The position numbers were made by a program, and so were the translations under genes. From Nemesobacter sp965204665 (GTDB lineage: Bacteria > Desulfobacterota_D > UBA1144 > Nemesobacterales > Nemesobacteraceae), in contig OZ242002.1 in assembly GCA_965204665.1 (NCBI GenBank), forward strand, positions 1 to 64,000: a DNA stretch of 64,000 bases. The letters are read 5' to 3'. Under the pieces are notes generated by a model, which saw nothing but the letters and a program-made list of their open reading frames with translations, ran no database searches and was not told the DNA's origin. This document shows, in pieces, positions 15,972-25,400 of the stretch (the stretch's first letter is position 1; each line of letters starts with the position of its first letter).

Positions 15972-18080
15972 TCAGTCAGAAACCCTGTAATCCTCTATGT
16001 TCTGGTCAAGTGCAGCCTTTCTGCTGAGTCTGACCTTTCCGTCTCTCTCAACCGAGAGACATTTCACTAAAACTTCCTCATTTTCCTTGAGAATATCGGT
16101 TACATTGGCAACCCGACGGTTCTCAAGTTCCGAGATATGAAGAAGTCCGTCCTTTCCCGGACCAAGCTCCACTATCGCTCCAAAGTCCAGAATACGTTTG
16201 ACAACCCCTATGTAGATCTTTCCGGCTTCTATATCCTTTACTATGCTCTTTACAATACTCTCCGCTTTCCTGCAGGCATCCTGATCCGGGGAGAAAATTT
16301 TAACCATGCCGTCGTCGTCTATGTCTATCTGGACTCCCGTATCTTCGACTATTTTCTTTATAGTCTTGCCGCCCGAGCCGATCACCATCTTTACTTTCTC
16401 AGGCTTGATCTGTATTGTCAGGAACCTGGGAGCATACTCCGAGAGCTCCTCCTTAGGTTTGCTTATTATCTCGTCCATCTTGCCGAGAACATGCATTCTG
16501 GAATCCCTCGCCTGGTCAAGCGCCTTTGTGAGAATCTCCTCGGTTATACCCGTTATCTTTATGTCCATCTGCAACGCGGTGATACCGTTTTCCGTACCCG
16601 CAACCTTGAAATCCATATCGCCGAGATGATCCTCATCGCCGAGAATATCGGAAAGGATTATAAAATCGTCTCCATGTTTTATAAGCCCCATGGCTATCCC
16701 TGCCACGGGAGCGCTTATGGGAACCCCCGCATCCATGAGAGACATGGATGCGCCGCATACAGTGGCCATCGAGGAAGAGCCGTTCGATTCAAGAATTTCA
16801 GAAACAATTCTAATCGTGTAGGGGAAATCATCATTTTTGGGCAGGACGGGAACTATCGCTCTTGCGGCAAGTGCTCCATGACCTATTTCTCTTCTTCCCG
16901 GACCCAGCCGGTTGCTGGTTTCTCCTACGGAATATGGAGGAAAGTTGTAGTGCAGCATAAAGGATCTGGTGATATCCCCTTCAAGTGATTCCATTCTCTG
17001 CTGATCCTGAGAACTTCCAAGAGTGGTGACCACCATCGCCTGGGTTTCTCCCCGTGTAAAAAGGGCGGAACCGTGAGTTCTCTGAAGGATACCCACCGAG
17101 CCGGATATATGCCTCACCGTGGTGAAATTCCTGCCGTCGGGACGGGTTCCGCCCACTATGCAGTTTCTGACACGCTCCTTCAGTATGTTTTCAAACGCCT
17201 TATCCACCTTCGGCTTGCTTTCAGGGTCCTCGGCAATCAGTTTTCCGGCAGTGTCTTCGTAAAATTTCTCAGTGATTTCTTTTCTTTCTCCCTTAGATCC
17301 TGCGACTAACTGTTCGTCGGCTGCAGATGCAGTTAAGGAAAGAAGCGATCGCTCGACAGACTGATCTACATGCTCTGTCGGCAGCCGTCTTTTCTCCTTC
17401 CCCGCGCCTTCAACAAATTTATTTTCAAAAGCGATGATTTCCCTTATTCCTTTATGCGCGAAGGCCAGGGCTTCTATAACTTCCGCTTCACTCACTTCTT
17501 TTGAACCGCCCTCAACCATCACTACGGCTTCATCCGTGCCGGCGACGGTTATCTCCATTGTACTTTTCTCAAGTTGCTCAGGAGTCGGATTCGCTACGAG
17601 TTCCCCTTCAACCTTACCAACTGTAAGAGCCGCCAGCGGTCCCGCAAAGGGAATGTCCGAGAGCATAAGAGCAGCAGAGGACGCTATAACGGACAAGACA
17701 TCCGTAGCATTTTCGCCGTCCGCCGAGATGACGGTCACGATGACTTGTGTGGGATAACAGAAACCTTTCGGTATAAGCGGCCTTACCGGTCTGTCGATGA
17801 GCCTCGACGTAAGAACCTCCTTTTCAGTGGGCCTCCCTTCCCTTTTGAAATAACCTCCGGGGATTTTACCGGTAGCGTAGGACTTTTCCTGATAATTGAT
17901 CGTAAGCGGCAGAAAATCGTCATCTATCTTTTCTTCCGAAGCTACTACAGTGGCAAGCACCGTGGTTCCTCCGCAAGTTGCCAGAACAGCTCCGTTCGCC
18001 TGTTTGGCGAGCTTTCCCGTTTCAAGGTAAAGTCTTCTACCGAATAATTCCGTCTCCATCTCTCTTGTTTGTTCAGCCAA
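15972..18080 (-). CDS. pnp: Polyribonucleotide nucleotidyltransferase (PNPase)
   Basis: Phosphorolytic 3'-5' exoribonuclease of the RNA degradosome; 702 residues, normal length. Order of parts: first RNase PH domain (GGTTVLATVV, GKIPGGYFKREGRP), linker helices, second RNase PH domain (RTHGSALFTRGETQA, the catalytic GDEDHLGDMDFKVAGT), KH domain (VIGSGGKTIKKIVEDTG) and S1 domain (GVVKRILDFGAIVELGPGKDGLLHISEL). The UUG start follows GGGAGG at good spacing. It follows rpsO by 26 bp, the common rpsO-pnp arrangement in which both products are expressed together. Confidence 0.97.
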   Translation of the reverse strand: MAEQTREMETELFGRRLYLETGKLAKQANGAVLATCGGTTVLATVVASEEKIDDDFLPLTINYQEKSYATGKIPGGYFKREGRPTEKEVLTSRLIDRPVRPLIPKGFCYPTQVIVTVISADGENATDVLSVIASSAALMLSDIPFAGPLAALTVGKVEGELVANPTPEQLEKSTMEITVAGTDEAVVMVEGGSKEVSEAEVIEALAFAHKGIREIIAFENKFVEGAGKEKRRLPTEHVDQSVERSLLSLTASAADEQLVAGSKGERKEITEKFYEDTAGKLIAEDPESKPKVDKAFENILKERVRNCIVGGTRPDGRNFTTVRHISGSVGILQRTHGSALFTRGETQAMVVTTLGSSQDQQRMESLEGDITRSFMLHYNFPPYSVGETSNRLGPGRREIGHGALAARAIVPVLPKNDDFPYTIRIVSEILESNGSSSMATVCGASMSLMDAGVPISAPVAGIAMGLIKHGDDFIILSDILGDEDHLGDMDFKVAGTENGITALQMDIKITGITEEILTKALDQARDSRMHVLGKMDEIISKPKEELSEYAPRFLTIQIKPEKVKMVIGSGGKTIKKIVEDTGVQIDIDDDGMVKIFSPDQDACRKAESIVKSIVKDIEAGKIYIGVVKRILDFGAIVELGPGKDGLLHISELENRRVANVTDILKENEEVLVKCLSVERDGKVRLSRKAALDQNIEDYRVSD

Positions 18081-18106
18081 TTAGTTTCCTCCCAGATCTC
18101 ACTGCA

Positions 18107-18376
18107 TTACTTTCTCAAGCCCAGAGTTTCTATAAATTTTCCATACTCAAGCGGTTTTGTTTTCTTCACGTAATTGAGCAGTTTTCTTCTTTTGGCCACC
18201 ATGGAAACCAATCCTCTTCTCGAATGGTTGTCCTTCGGCGCCTTTTCCACATGTTCCGAGAGTTTCTTTATTCTCTCGTTGAGAATCCCTATCTGCACCT
18301 CTGCAGACCCTACATCTTTGTCATGCTTCTGAAATTCAAGTATGACCTGTTCCTTGCGTTCTTTTTCCAAAGACAT
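18107..18376 (-). CDS. rpsO: 30S ribosomal protein S15
   Basis: 89 residues, full length. Binds 16S rRNA helices 20-22 and nucleates the platform. Typical segments: VGSAEVQIGILNERI, HVEKAPKDNHSRRGLVSMVAKRRKLLNY and the C-terminal LGLRK. ATG with AGGAGGAAAG upstream. Lies between truB and pnp. Confidence 0.97.
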   Translation of the reverse strand: MSLEKERKEQVILEFQKHDKDVGSAEVQIGILNERIKKLSEHVEKAPKDNHSRRGLVSMVAKRRKLLNYVKKTKPLEYGKFIETLGLRK

Positions 18377-18406
18377 AAATCTTTCCTCCTGACCATATCT
18401 CCCTGC

Positions 18407-19318
18407 TCAGTTAAACACTCTCAAATGCCGAAACACTATATCTTTATTTCCCATATACTTAACTTGGCGGGAACTCTCGACGGCTTCGCAGACAGACAGA
18501 ACTCCGTTACGGTAAAATAATATTATTATATCTCCTTTTTCGAATTCAGGCAATTCCGTACTGTCGAGAATCTCACGAGAAAGCGGCGTGCCGTTACGAA
18601 TCACAGACGCAACCCCGCAACCAACATCCACTCTCGGATGATCGGAGAGAACTTCTTCGAGCCCCAGAAACGAGTGATCTCCCGCTTCTATGTCTTCAAT
18701 ACTGCGTGCCGTCTCAAGCGTGAACGGACCGCTTCTGATTCTTCTGAGAGAGCGCAGAAATGCGCCGCATCCGAGTTTTTCGCCCGCGTCAGACGCTATA
18801 ACCCTTATGTAAGTTCCTCTTGAGCATATCACATAGAAGGTCACTAAAGGAAAAGTGAAATCAACAACTCTTATCTGCTTCACGAAAACCCGCCTCGGTT
18901 TTCTCGGAACATCCTGTCCCGCCCTTGCAAGAGCGTAAAGCCGGGTACCCGACACCTTCGCCGCAGAGTACATCGGCGGGACCTGTTGTATCTCCCCCAA
19001 AAAATCTTCAAATACGCACTCAGTGTCCTTGCGGGTAATTCCTCGGGCTGAGCGACGCCGCAGCACAACACCCGTATTATCCATCGTGTCGGTCGAGATT
19101 CCGAGAACCATCTGCGCTTCGTACTCCTTTACATCATCTCCGAGATAAGGAATAGCCTTGGTAGCCCGGTTAAAACACAACGGCAATACTCCTGTCGCAA
19201 ATGGATCAAGCGTGCCGGTATGGCCGGCTTTTTTTACTCGTAGGATCTTTTTGACTCTGTTGAGCGCCTGTGCCGATGTAACTCCCTTCGGTTTATCAAG
19301 GACTATCACTCCGTCCAT
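18407..19318 (-). CDS. truB: tRNA pseudouridine-55 synthase TruB
   Basis: Makes pseudouridine 55 in the T-loop of tRNAs. Catalytic Asp lies in HTGTLDPFATGVLP (about residue 38); VLDKPKGVTS, KEYEAQMVLGISTDTMD and CSRGTYIRVIASDAGEKLG are family landmarks. 303 residues with a C-terminal PUA-like region. Its start codon abuts the stop of the upstream DHH gene, so the two are translationally coupled. ribF, often found next in this operon, is absent. Confidence 0.95.
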   Translation of the reverse strand: MDGVIVLDKPKGVTSAQALNRVKKILRVKKAGHTGTLDPFATGVLPLCFNRATKAIPYLGDDVKEYEAQMVLGISTDTMDNTGVVLRRRSARGITRKDTECVFEDFLGEIQQVPPMYSAAKVSGTRLYALARAGQDVPRKPRRVFVKQIRVVDFTFPLVTFYVICSRGTYIRVIASDAGEKLGCGAFLRSLRRIRSGPFTLETARSIEDIEAGDHSFLGLEEVLSDHPRVDVGCGVASVIRNGTPLSREILDSTELPEFEKGDIIILFYRNGVLSVCEAVESSRQVKYMGNKDIVFRHLRVFN

Positions 19319-20277
19319 TAAAGAGATTCCCTTATCGAACCGAACAGCATACTCTTAACGGTTCCGAGTGGAGCGGATATCCTGCATCCGGCGGCTTTTC
19401 TGTGTCCGCCGCCGCCGTACAGTGCGGCGATACATGATACGTCCAGATATTCCTTGGATCTGAGACTCACCTTCCATTTCGTTTCTGATTCCTGTCTGCA
19501 GAAAACAGAAACCTCGACCCCCTGAATCGACCTGCCGACACCTGCGAGCCCTTCCGTGTGTTCAACATTGGTTCCGGTTTCTCTGAGCATATTCTCCGAA
19601 ACGTAAAGAAAGGCTATTTTCCCTTCAACCTCAAGAGTGTTCATAACGAGATTCCTAAGTCTGATCTTCTCCAACGGTTGATTGTCATAGATAAAACGGG
19701 CGACTTTTTCCGGGTCAGCACCGCAGTTTACGAGGTCGGCCGCGATTTCAAAGGTCTCGGTGCAGGTATTTGAATGCCGGAAAGAACCCGTGTCTCCCAC
19801 TATAGTGGAGAAAAGACACTCAGCCACACCGGAACTTATGGAAATTCCCATGCGCTTTAACATCCTGTAGAGAAGCACCCCTGTCGAAGAAGCGTTTTCA
19901 TCCACAATACGGTACTCGCAGTCAGTCCCGTTCGTCGCGTGGTGGTCTATGAACGCAACCGCGGTCGCACTCCGAGAGGCGAATTTCGCAAACTCCCCGC
20001 CAGGCCTCTCAATGTCGGCGCAGTCAAGAACCAGAATCACATCCTTTTCTTCCTCGCCGCAAAGTGAATTCATCACAAGTGAAGAATCCGGTAGAAATTG
20101 CAGATAGCCGGGGACTCCGTCCGTGTTGTACATAACGACATGCTTTCCCATTTCCCGTAAAACCATTGACATGGCTATGGTCGAGCCCAGGGCATCGCAG
20201 TCGGGGTTTTCGTGGGAGGCTATCAGGAATTTTTCGTTGTTCTCTATGAGTTCTATAATTCTGTCAGTGCTGTCCAT
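19318..20277 (-). CDS. nrnA: DHH family phosphoesterase, oligoribonuclease NrnA-like
   Basis: 319 residues with both halves of the DHH/DHHA1 fold: SHENPDCDALGSTIAMS, VLDCADIERPG, the signature FIDHHATNG, and C-terminal GGGGHRKAAGCRI. Enzymes of this type degrade nanoRNAs (2-5 nt) and often hydrolyse pAp to AMP; metal dependent (Mn), cytosolic. It lies between rbfA (14-bp overlap) and truB, the usual position for NrnA in rimP-pnp operons. Whether it acts on pAp, nanoRNA or cyclic dinucleotide products is not decided by sequence. Confidence 0.92.
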   Translation of the reverse strand: MDSTDRIIELIENNEKFLIASHENPDCDALGSTIAMSMVLREMGKHVVMYNTDGVPGYLQFLPDSSLVMNSLCGEEEKDVILVLDCADIERPGGEFAKFASRSATAVAFIDHHATNGTDCEYRIVDENASSTGVLLYRMLKRMGISISSGVAECLFSTIVGDTGSFRHSNTCTETFEIAADLVNCGADPEKVARFIYDNQPLEKIRLRNLVMNTLEVEGKIAFLYVSENMLRETGTNVEHTEGLAGVGRSIQGVEVSVFCRQESETKWKVSLRSKEYLDVSCIAALYGGGGHRKAAGCRISAPLGTVKSMLFGSIRESL

Positions 20278-20626
20278 CGTCCGATGCGTCCCTTATAAGC
20301 TTATCAATTATTGCTGTTTTCTCCGAAAGATCATCATATTCAAAACCTATTGACGGAACTTTTTTCATTTTCAGTTTCTTTCCCAGCACGCTTTTTATGT
20401 AGCCTGAGGCGCTGGTGAGGCCGGTCAGGACCTGATCCTTATCACAGGACCTGTCGAGGCAAGTGAAAAACACCTTTGCATAACCCAGGTCGTCAGAAAC
20501 CCTGACGGAGGTTACGTTCACAGACGACACTCTGGGATCCTTTATCCGTCCGCGCGCAAGCATCTCCGATATTTCTCTTGTTATAAGGTCAGAAACCCTG
20601 ACCGACCTTCTATAACTGTGAGCCAT
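20264..20626 (-). CDS. rbfA: Ribosome-binding factor A
   Basis: KH-fold assembly factor for the 30S subunit, needed for 16S 5'-end maturation. 120 residues: SYRRSVRVSDLITREISEML, the alternating strand VNVTSVRVSDDLGYAKVFF, and the conserved PSIGFEYDD near the end. The usual infB-adjacent position is kept, except that a dead ylxP-like gene intervenes. Confidence 0.95.
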   Translation of the reverse strand: MAHSYRRSVRVSDLITREISEMLARGRIKDPRVSSVNVTSVRVSDDLGYAKVFFTCLDRSCDKDQVLTGLTSASGYIKSVLGKKLKMKKVPSIGFEYDDLSEKTAIIDKLIRDASDDGQH

Positions 20627-20649
20627 TCTGGAGGCTACCTAGAAACGAA

Positions 20650-20911
20650 TGATTCCGCATCTCTTCCACCTATGCGGAAACTCTCCACATTCCCAATATG
20701 AGATACCAAGAACAGAATTCACGATAGAAACGTTGTTGAGAACATAACTGACCCCGATGTCGCTTTGCCTCGGAGATGTAGAGAATCAATCTCGGTTATG
20801 GAAAGATTCGGTTAACTCCCGTCCCATCCGTAATGCTTCTCACAAGACATCATTTGTATCTTTCAACGACCCGTTATCCGCCATGCAAAGATCAAGTGCC
20901 CTTACCTGCAA
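20650..20911 (-). pseudogene. DUF503 (YlxP-like) gene remnant between infB and rbfA
   Basis: One minus-strand frame from a TTG at 20911 reads LQVRALDLCMADNGSLKD, matching the strand plus SLKDKR start of DUF503 proteins, then two in-frame stops, then DIGVSYVLNNVSIVNSVL, resembling the family segment ATIGVACVSNDxxHxxSVL. Key residues (KDKRxVL, FNVSVAEV) are lost. The position directly after infB and before rbfA is exactly where ylxP normally lies. I infer a decayed copy. Confidence 0.6.
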
Positions 20912-20930
20912 CCTATCGGGAAACAGATGT

Positions 20931-23501
20931 TCAGAGACCCTGTTTTATCTCCTTGACGCTGTAAAGCTCAAGAATGTCTCCCTGTTTTATATCGTTAAAA
21001 TTTTCTATAGTCACACCGCACTCATAACCTGAGGCGACTTCCTTTACATCATCCTTGAAACGCCGCAGTGAACTTATGTTACCGTCAAAAACTACGGTTC
21101 CGTCCCGCACAACTCTGATCCCGTTATCCCTTCTGACTTTGCCATCGGAAACCATACAACCGGCAATGGTTCCAATCCTGGATACAAAGAAAAGTTCTCT
21201 CACATCCAAATGACCTTCCACAACTTCACTGAGCACAGGCTCCAAAAGCCCTTCCATGGCGTTTTTCACCCTGTTTTCCACATCATAAATTATCGAGTGG
21301 AGTTCAAGCGACACTCCCTCCTTTTCAGCAACTTTCAGAGCGTTCGCATCCGGCCTCACGTTAAAGCCCACAACCACGGCGTTCGATGCACTTGCAAGAA
21401 CCACATCCGACTCGTTTATCCCTCCCGCGCCGGCGTGTACGACTTTCACCCTGCATCTGTCGGTTGAAAGCTTTTCAAGAGAATCCCGTACCGCTCCGAC
21501 AGACCCTTGGGTGTCGGCTTTAATAACGAGCGGAAGTTCCTTGGCCTCTTCACTTTCAATTGAACTGAAAAGGTCCTCAAGTGAAAGTTTCTGGGCCGGA
21601 ACAACCATACGTGACCTTATCTTGCTCTGCCTGCGAGAAACTATCTCCTTTGCCGTCTTGTCATCCTCCACCACATAGAATTTCTCCCCCGCTTCGGCGA
21701 CACCTGAAAGTCCCATTACATTGGCAGGAAGTGACGGCCCGACACTTTTCATCCTCTTTCCCTTATCATCCGTAAGAGCCTTCACCTTCCCGCTGTATAC
21801 TCCAGATACAATGCAGTCTCCAACACGCAGCGTACCTTCTTTAACTATAACGGTGGAAACCGCCCCTCTACCCTTATCAAGTTCCGATTCCACAATTACC
21901 CCGTTCGCCCTTTTTTCAGTAGCGGCGCCGAGTTCGAGAACATCCGCTTGGAGCAAAACAAGTTCAAGCAGTTCGGCTATCCCCTTTTTTTTCTTTGCTG
22001 AAATTTCGGCAAAAAGAGTATCTCCTCCCCACTGCTCGGAAACCAAGCCTATTTCGGAAAGTTCTCTTCTGAGTCTTTCGGGGTCAGCACCTTCTTTATC
22101 TATCTTGTTTATGGCGACTATTATCGGCACCTCCGCCGCTCTGGCGTGATCTACCGCTTCGACCGTCTGGGGCATAACACCGTCGTCGGCCGCCACTACC
22201 AAAATGACTATATCTGTTATGCTCGCGCCGCGAGCCCTCATGGAAGTGAATGCTTCGTGGCCTGGAGTATCGACAAAAACTATTGTGGAATCCTTCACTC
22301 TCACCGAGTATGCGCCTATATGTTGGGTTATTCCGCCAGCTTCACCCGCTACCACATCTGTTTTTCTGATGGAATCAAGAAGAGTCGTCTTTCCATGATC
22401 AACATGGCCCATGACCGTGACAACCGGCGGACGAGGAAGAACGTTTTTCTCTCCCGACTCGTCCTTTTCAAAAAGCAGGTCATCCTCCACGAACCTCTCA
22501 ACCGTAACATCAAAACCGAATTCATCGGCTACAAGCGATGCCGCATCACTGTCGATTGACTGGTTGATCGCGGCGCCGGCGCCTATAGTCATCAACTTTC
22601 TAGCCACCTCGGAAGCCTTTACGCTCATCATCTTGGCGAGTTCGGAAACCACCACAGTTTCTCCTATTTTTATGTTCCTTTTCGCCGGACGGGCACCCGT
22701 CGGATACACTATTTCGAGATCAGAAGCCATGGCTTCCGCCTTTGATTTTCTAGGTCCGTCGAAATTCTGCTTGAGTTTGGGTTTACGGTTCTGTATTACG
22801 TATTCTTTGCGACTCGGCACCTTGGTTCTAAACGCCTTTTTAAGCTGCTCAAGCGTTTCTTCATCGTGTATTTCCTCTTTCGCCACTCTACTTTTTTTTG
22901 CTTTTTTCTTCGGTTTTCTCTCCTCTCCGTCATTCGTTGCTTCCGAGGCAGCGTCACGAGATTCTACAAATTCGGGTGGAAAAATTTCTTTTTCTTCAGG
23001 AAGTTCGGCTGCAGATTCAGAAACATTCTCTTCTGTCTCGGCCTCATCTGTTTCTAAACGCTTCTCAGGTCGGAGTTCATCCGCTTCCTCCACGGGCGGG
23101 GGAACATCCGCCTCATTCGGTAGAGTATGCGGGGATTCGTCTTTGGAAACCTCTTCAGGCTCCACAATCTCTTTTTTCTCTTCTACCGGCAGTTCTTCTT
23201 TCTTCTTCTTTCTTCTTCTTACCACCACCCCGGCGCCGCTTCTTCTTTCAACTTCGACATGACCGCTTTCAGATTCAATAACCCTGACAATTTCCTTCTG
23301 CTCCTCTTCAGGCGGTTTCGCCGACTTGTTATTCACTGCAGCGGAATCGGCAAAAGCGCTTTTTATCTTTTCCTCCTCGGTTTTGGTGACCGCATTCTGG
23401 TGACTTGTTACGCTTATACCGAGACCTGAAGCTACAGTTATAACTTCCCTGCTTTGTACTCCGAGCGCTTTGGCTATCTGATGTATTCTTGGTTTGGGCA
23501 T
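20931..23501 (-). CDS. infB: Translation initiation factor IF-2
   Basis: GTPase that places initiator fMet-tRNA on the 30S subunit; 856 residues. IF2_N segment at the start (PRIHQIAKALGVQSREVITVA), then a long charged low-complexity linker (residues about 60-230, rich in K/E with an AAG/GAA microsatellite-like run near 23199-23222). The G domain is complete (VMGHVDHGKTTLLD, GGITQHIGAY, DTPGHEAF, INKID), and domains II-IV follow, with the C-terminal tRNA-binding part ending YSVKEIKQG. Follows nusA by 36 bp. No separate ylxR or L7Ae-like gene lies between nusA and infB. Confidence 0.97.
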   Translation of the reverse strand: MPKPRIHQIAKALGVQSREVITVASGLGISVTSHQNAVTKTEEEKIKSAFADSAAVNNKSAKPPEEEQKEIVRVIESESGHVEVERRSGAGVVVRRRKKKKEELPVEEKKEIVEPEEVSKDESPHTLPNEADVPPPVEEADELRPEKRLETDEAETEENVSESAAELPEEKEIFPPEFVESRDAASEATNDGEERKPKKKAKKSRVAKEEIHDEETLEQLKKAFRTKVPSRKEYVIQNRKPKLKQNFDGPRKSKAEAMASDLEIVYPTGARPAKRNIKIGETVVVSELAKMMSVKASEVARKLMTIGAGAAINQSIDSDAASLVADEFGFDVTVERFVEDDLLFEKDESGEKNVLPRPPVVTVMGHVDHGKTTLLDSIRKTDVVAGEAGGITQHIGAYSVRVKDSTIVFVDTPGHEAFTSMRARGASITDIVILVVAADDGVMPQTVEAVDHARAAEVPIIVAINKIDKEGADPERLRRELSEIGLVSEQWGGDTLFAEISAKKKKGIAELLELVLLQADVLELGAATEKRANGVIVESELDKGRGAVSTVIVKEGTLRVGDCIVSGVYSGKVKALTDDKGKRMKSVGPSLPANVMGLSGVAEAGEKFYVVEDDKTAKEIVSRRQSKIRSRMVVPAQKLSLEDLFSSIESEEAKELPLVIKADTQGSVGAVRDSLEKLSTDRCRVKVVHAGAGGINESDVVLASASNAVVVGFNVRPDANALKVAEKEGVSLELHSIIYDVENRVKNAMEGLLEPVLSEVVEGHLDVRELFFVSRIGTIAGCMVSDGKVRRDNGIRVVRDGTVVFDGNISSLRRFKDDVKEVASGYECGVTIENFNDIKQGDILELYSVKEIKQGL

Positions 23502-23537
23502 ATTCTAAAAATTCGTCGCTTATTCGGGAATCGGTCC

Positions 23538-24890
23538 TTAGATTTGTTCAGTCGGCTCCTCTGCATCCTGGCCTGCATCATGGTTTTGAGCACGTTCCTG
23601 CTGATTAGAATCTTCCTTTTCCTGCTCGACGGGAATTTTCTCAAGTTTCTCCACAAGCGCAACGCGCGCAGCCTTCTGAAGAGTCAGAACCTCATCCTCC
23701 TGAAGACTCGCCACTTTCATAAGCACTTCCGATTCGCAGAAGGCTATATGCTCAAGAGAATAAAATCCCTCATTGTAGAGAAGGCTGGCTGTAACCTCGC
23801 TTACGGAAGGAAGGCTCATGAGAACGGAAACCACCTCCTGTTGCTCCTGTTTTATCCGTGATTCGGTCTTTATATCTATTTTCCATCCTGTAAGTTGCGA
23901 GGCCAGTCTCACGTTCTGACCTTTTCTACCTATCGCAAGCGACAACTGGTCGTCATCAACTATCACGTCCATGGAACGGCTGTTCTCGTCAATCACGACT
24001 TTGTTGACAACTGCAGGGGAAAGCGCATTGCATATATAGCGAGCAGAATCCTCTGACCAAGGGACTATATCAACCTTCTCGCCTTTGAGTTCTTGGATGA
24101 TACTCTGCACGCGTGACCCCCTCATTCCCACGCACGCACCCACGGCGTCCACATCGGAATCGTTTGACGCAACCGCTATTTTCGTCCTGCCTCCGGGGTC
24201 TCTTGAGACGGCTTTTATTTCCACTATTTTTTCCGTTATCTCAGGCACCTCTGCTTCAAAAAGCCTCATCACAAAACTCACATGCGCTCTTGAGAGAATA
24301 AGTCTGGGTTCCCCTCGCGGCGACTCTTTTATGTCCAGAAGTATCGCCCTGATTCTGTCCTTGGTCTTGTAGTATTCTCTGGGAACTTGCTGGTCGGGGG
24401 GCATAACCGCTTCTGTTCTTCCCAAGTCGACTATAATGTGTCTTCTGTCGATCCTTCTTACCGCACCGCTTATGATGGTACCCTTTCTACCGATAAATTC
24501 GCTCTTTATAACTTCTCCTTCCGCTTCTTTAAGTTTCTGCACAACCCTCTGCTTCGCGTTATGAACTGCTATTCTCGTGTACTCAGGGCTTATTTTGACT
24601 CCCAGCGTATCGCCTATTTCCGCCTCGGGATCAAGTTTGTATGCATCCTTAAGCGAAATCTCAAGTTCGGGTTCGGCAACAGTTTCCACGACTTCTTTAT
24701 ATTCAAAAAGCTCAACTTCTCCTTCATCCGGATTGAAGTAAACCTCAAGCTCCTTATTCTCATTTTTTTTCTTCAGAAGTTTCTCCGCCGCAGAAAGAAC
24801 CGCTTCTTCAACCACGCTTATTATCTGCTTTCTATCTATACCTTTATCTTTACCTACGGAATCTATAACCCTAGAAAGTTCCGTAATCAT
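23538..24890 (-). CDS. nusA: Transcription termination/antitermination protein NusA
   Basis: RNA polymerase-associated factor modulating pausing, termination and antitermination. 450 residues: N-terminal polymerase-binding domain (DRKQIISVVEEAVLSAAEKL), S1 domain (IISGAVRRIDRRHIIVDLG), two KH domains (GGRTKIAVASND, GACVGMRGSRVQSI, SLAIGRKGQNVRLASQLTGW) and a helical, acidic C-terminus (VSEVTASLLYNEGFYS). The start overlaps the rimP stop by four bases (ATGA). Confidence 0.97.
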   Translation of the reverse strand: MITELSRVIDSVGKDKGIDRKQIISVVEEAVLSAAEKLLKKKNENKELEVYFNPDEGEVELFEYKEVVETVAEPELEISLKDAYKLDPEAEIGDTLGVKISPEYTRIAVHNAKQRVVQKLKEAEGEVIKSEFIGRKGTIISGAVRRIDRRHIIVDLGRTEAVMPPDQQVPREYYKTKDRIRAILLDIKESPRGEPRLILSRAHVSFVMRLFEAEVPEITEKIVEIKAVSRDPGGRTKIAVASNDSDVDAVGACVGMRGSRVQSIIQELKGEKVDIVPWSEDSARYICNALSPAVVNKVVIDENSRSMDVIVDDDQLSLAIGRKGQNVRLASQLTGWKIDIKTESRIKQEQQEVVSVLMSLPSVSEVTASLLYNEGFYSLEHIAFCESEVLMKVASLQEDEVLTLQKAARVALVEKLEKIPVEQEKEDSNQQERAQNHDAGQDAEEPTEQI

Positions 24891-25384
24891 CTTTTCTCTC
24901 CTTTCTCAAAATCAATCTCGAGATTCGCTTTTCCAATAAAATCAAAGGGGAGTTTATAACACCGGTTATCAACTTCCACAATAATCATTTCCCCGCTGGT
25001 ACCCATAAGCGTTCCTGTAAACACCTTTCTTTGCTCAACCGACTCAGTCGTTCTTATTTTTACTTTCTTTCCCTTAAATCTTTCGTAATCCTCTCTCCCT
25101 ACAAGAGGTCTGCGTAAACCGGGAGAAGACACTTCAAGGGTATAGGAGTGCGGAACGATATCGTAGGCATCAAGCACAACGCTCAATTCCCTACTCACAT
25201 CCGCGCAATCATCAACCGTCACCCCTCCCTGCTTATCCAGGTACACACGCAATACCCTTCCGCCCTGTTCCCTTACGTATTCAATATCCACAAGTTCACA
25301 GGAACTGTCTTCCACTATCGGATGTAGAACCTCAAGAACCGATTTTTCAATCTTGCCATAACTAGTTTCCACTGCAATCTCCAC
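24887..25384 (-). CDS. rimP: Ribosome maturation factor RimP
   Basis: 30S assembly factor of the central pseudoknot/head region; 165 residues, first gene of the operon. Landmarks: LVDIEYVREQGGRVLRVYLDKQGGVTVDDCADVSRELSVVLD and YTLEVSSPGLRRPLVGREDY. GUG start with CAGGG eight bases upstream. A leader hairpin with U-tract ends only 17 bp before the start codon, suggesting readthrough or attenuation control. Confidence 0.96.
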   Translation of the reverse strand: MEIAVETSYGKIEKSVLEVLHPIVEDSSCELVDIEYVREQGGRVLRVYLDKQGGVTVDDCADVSRELSVVLDAYDIVPHSYTLEVSSPGLRRPLVGREDYERFKGKKVKIRTTESVEQRKVFTGTLMGTSGEMIIVEVDNRCYKLPFDFIGKANLEIDFEKGEKR

Positions 25385-25400
25385 CGAAATACCCTGAAAA

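Noticed and set aside
23199..23222. AAG/GAA-like tandem run suggesting a microsatellite
   Set aside because: It encodes the charged linker of IF-2 (KKKKEE), where such runs are common; no sign of frame change.
22411..23262. 283-codon plus-strand frame opposite infB
   Set aside because: Ser/Phe-rich antisense of the Lys/Glu linker of IF-2; a known compositional artefact.
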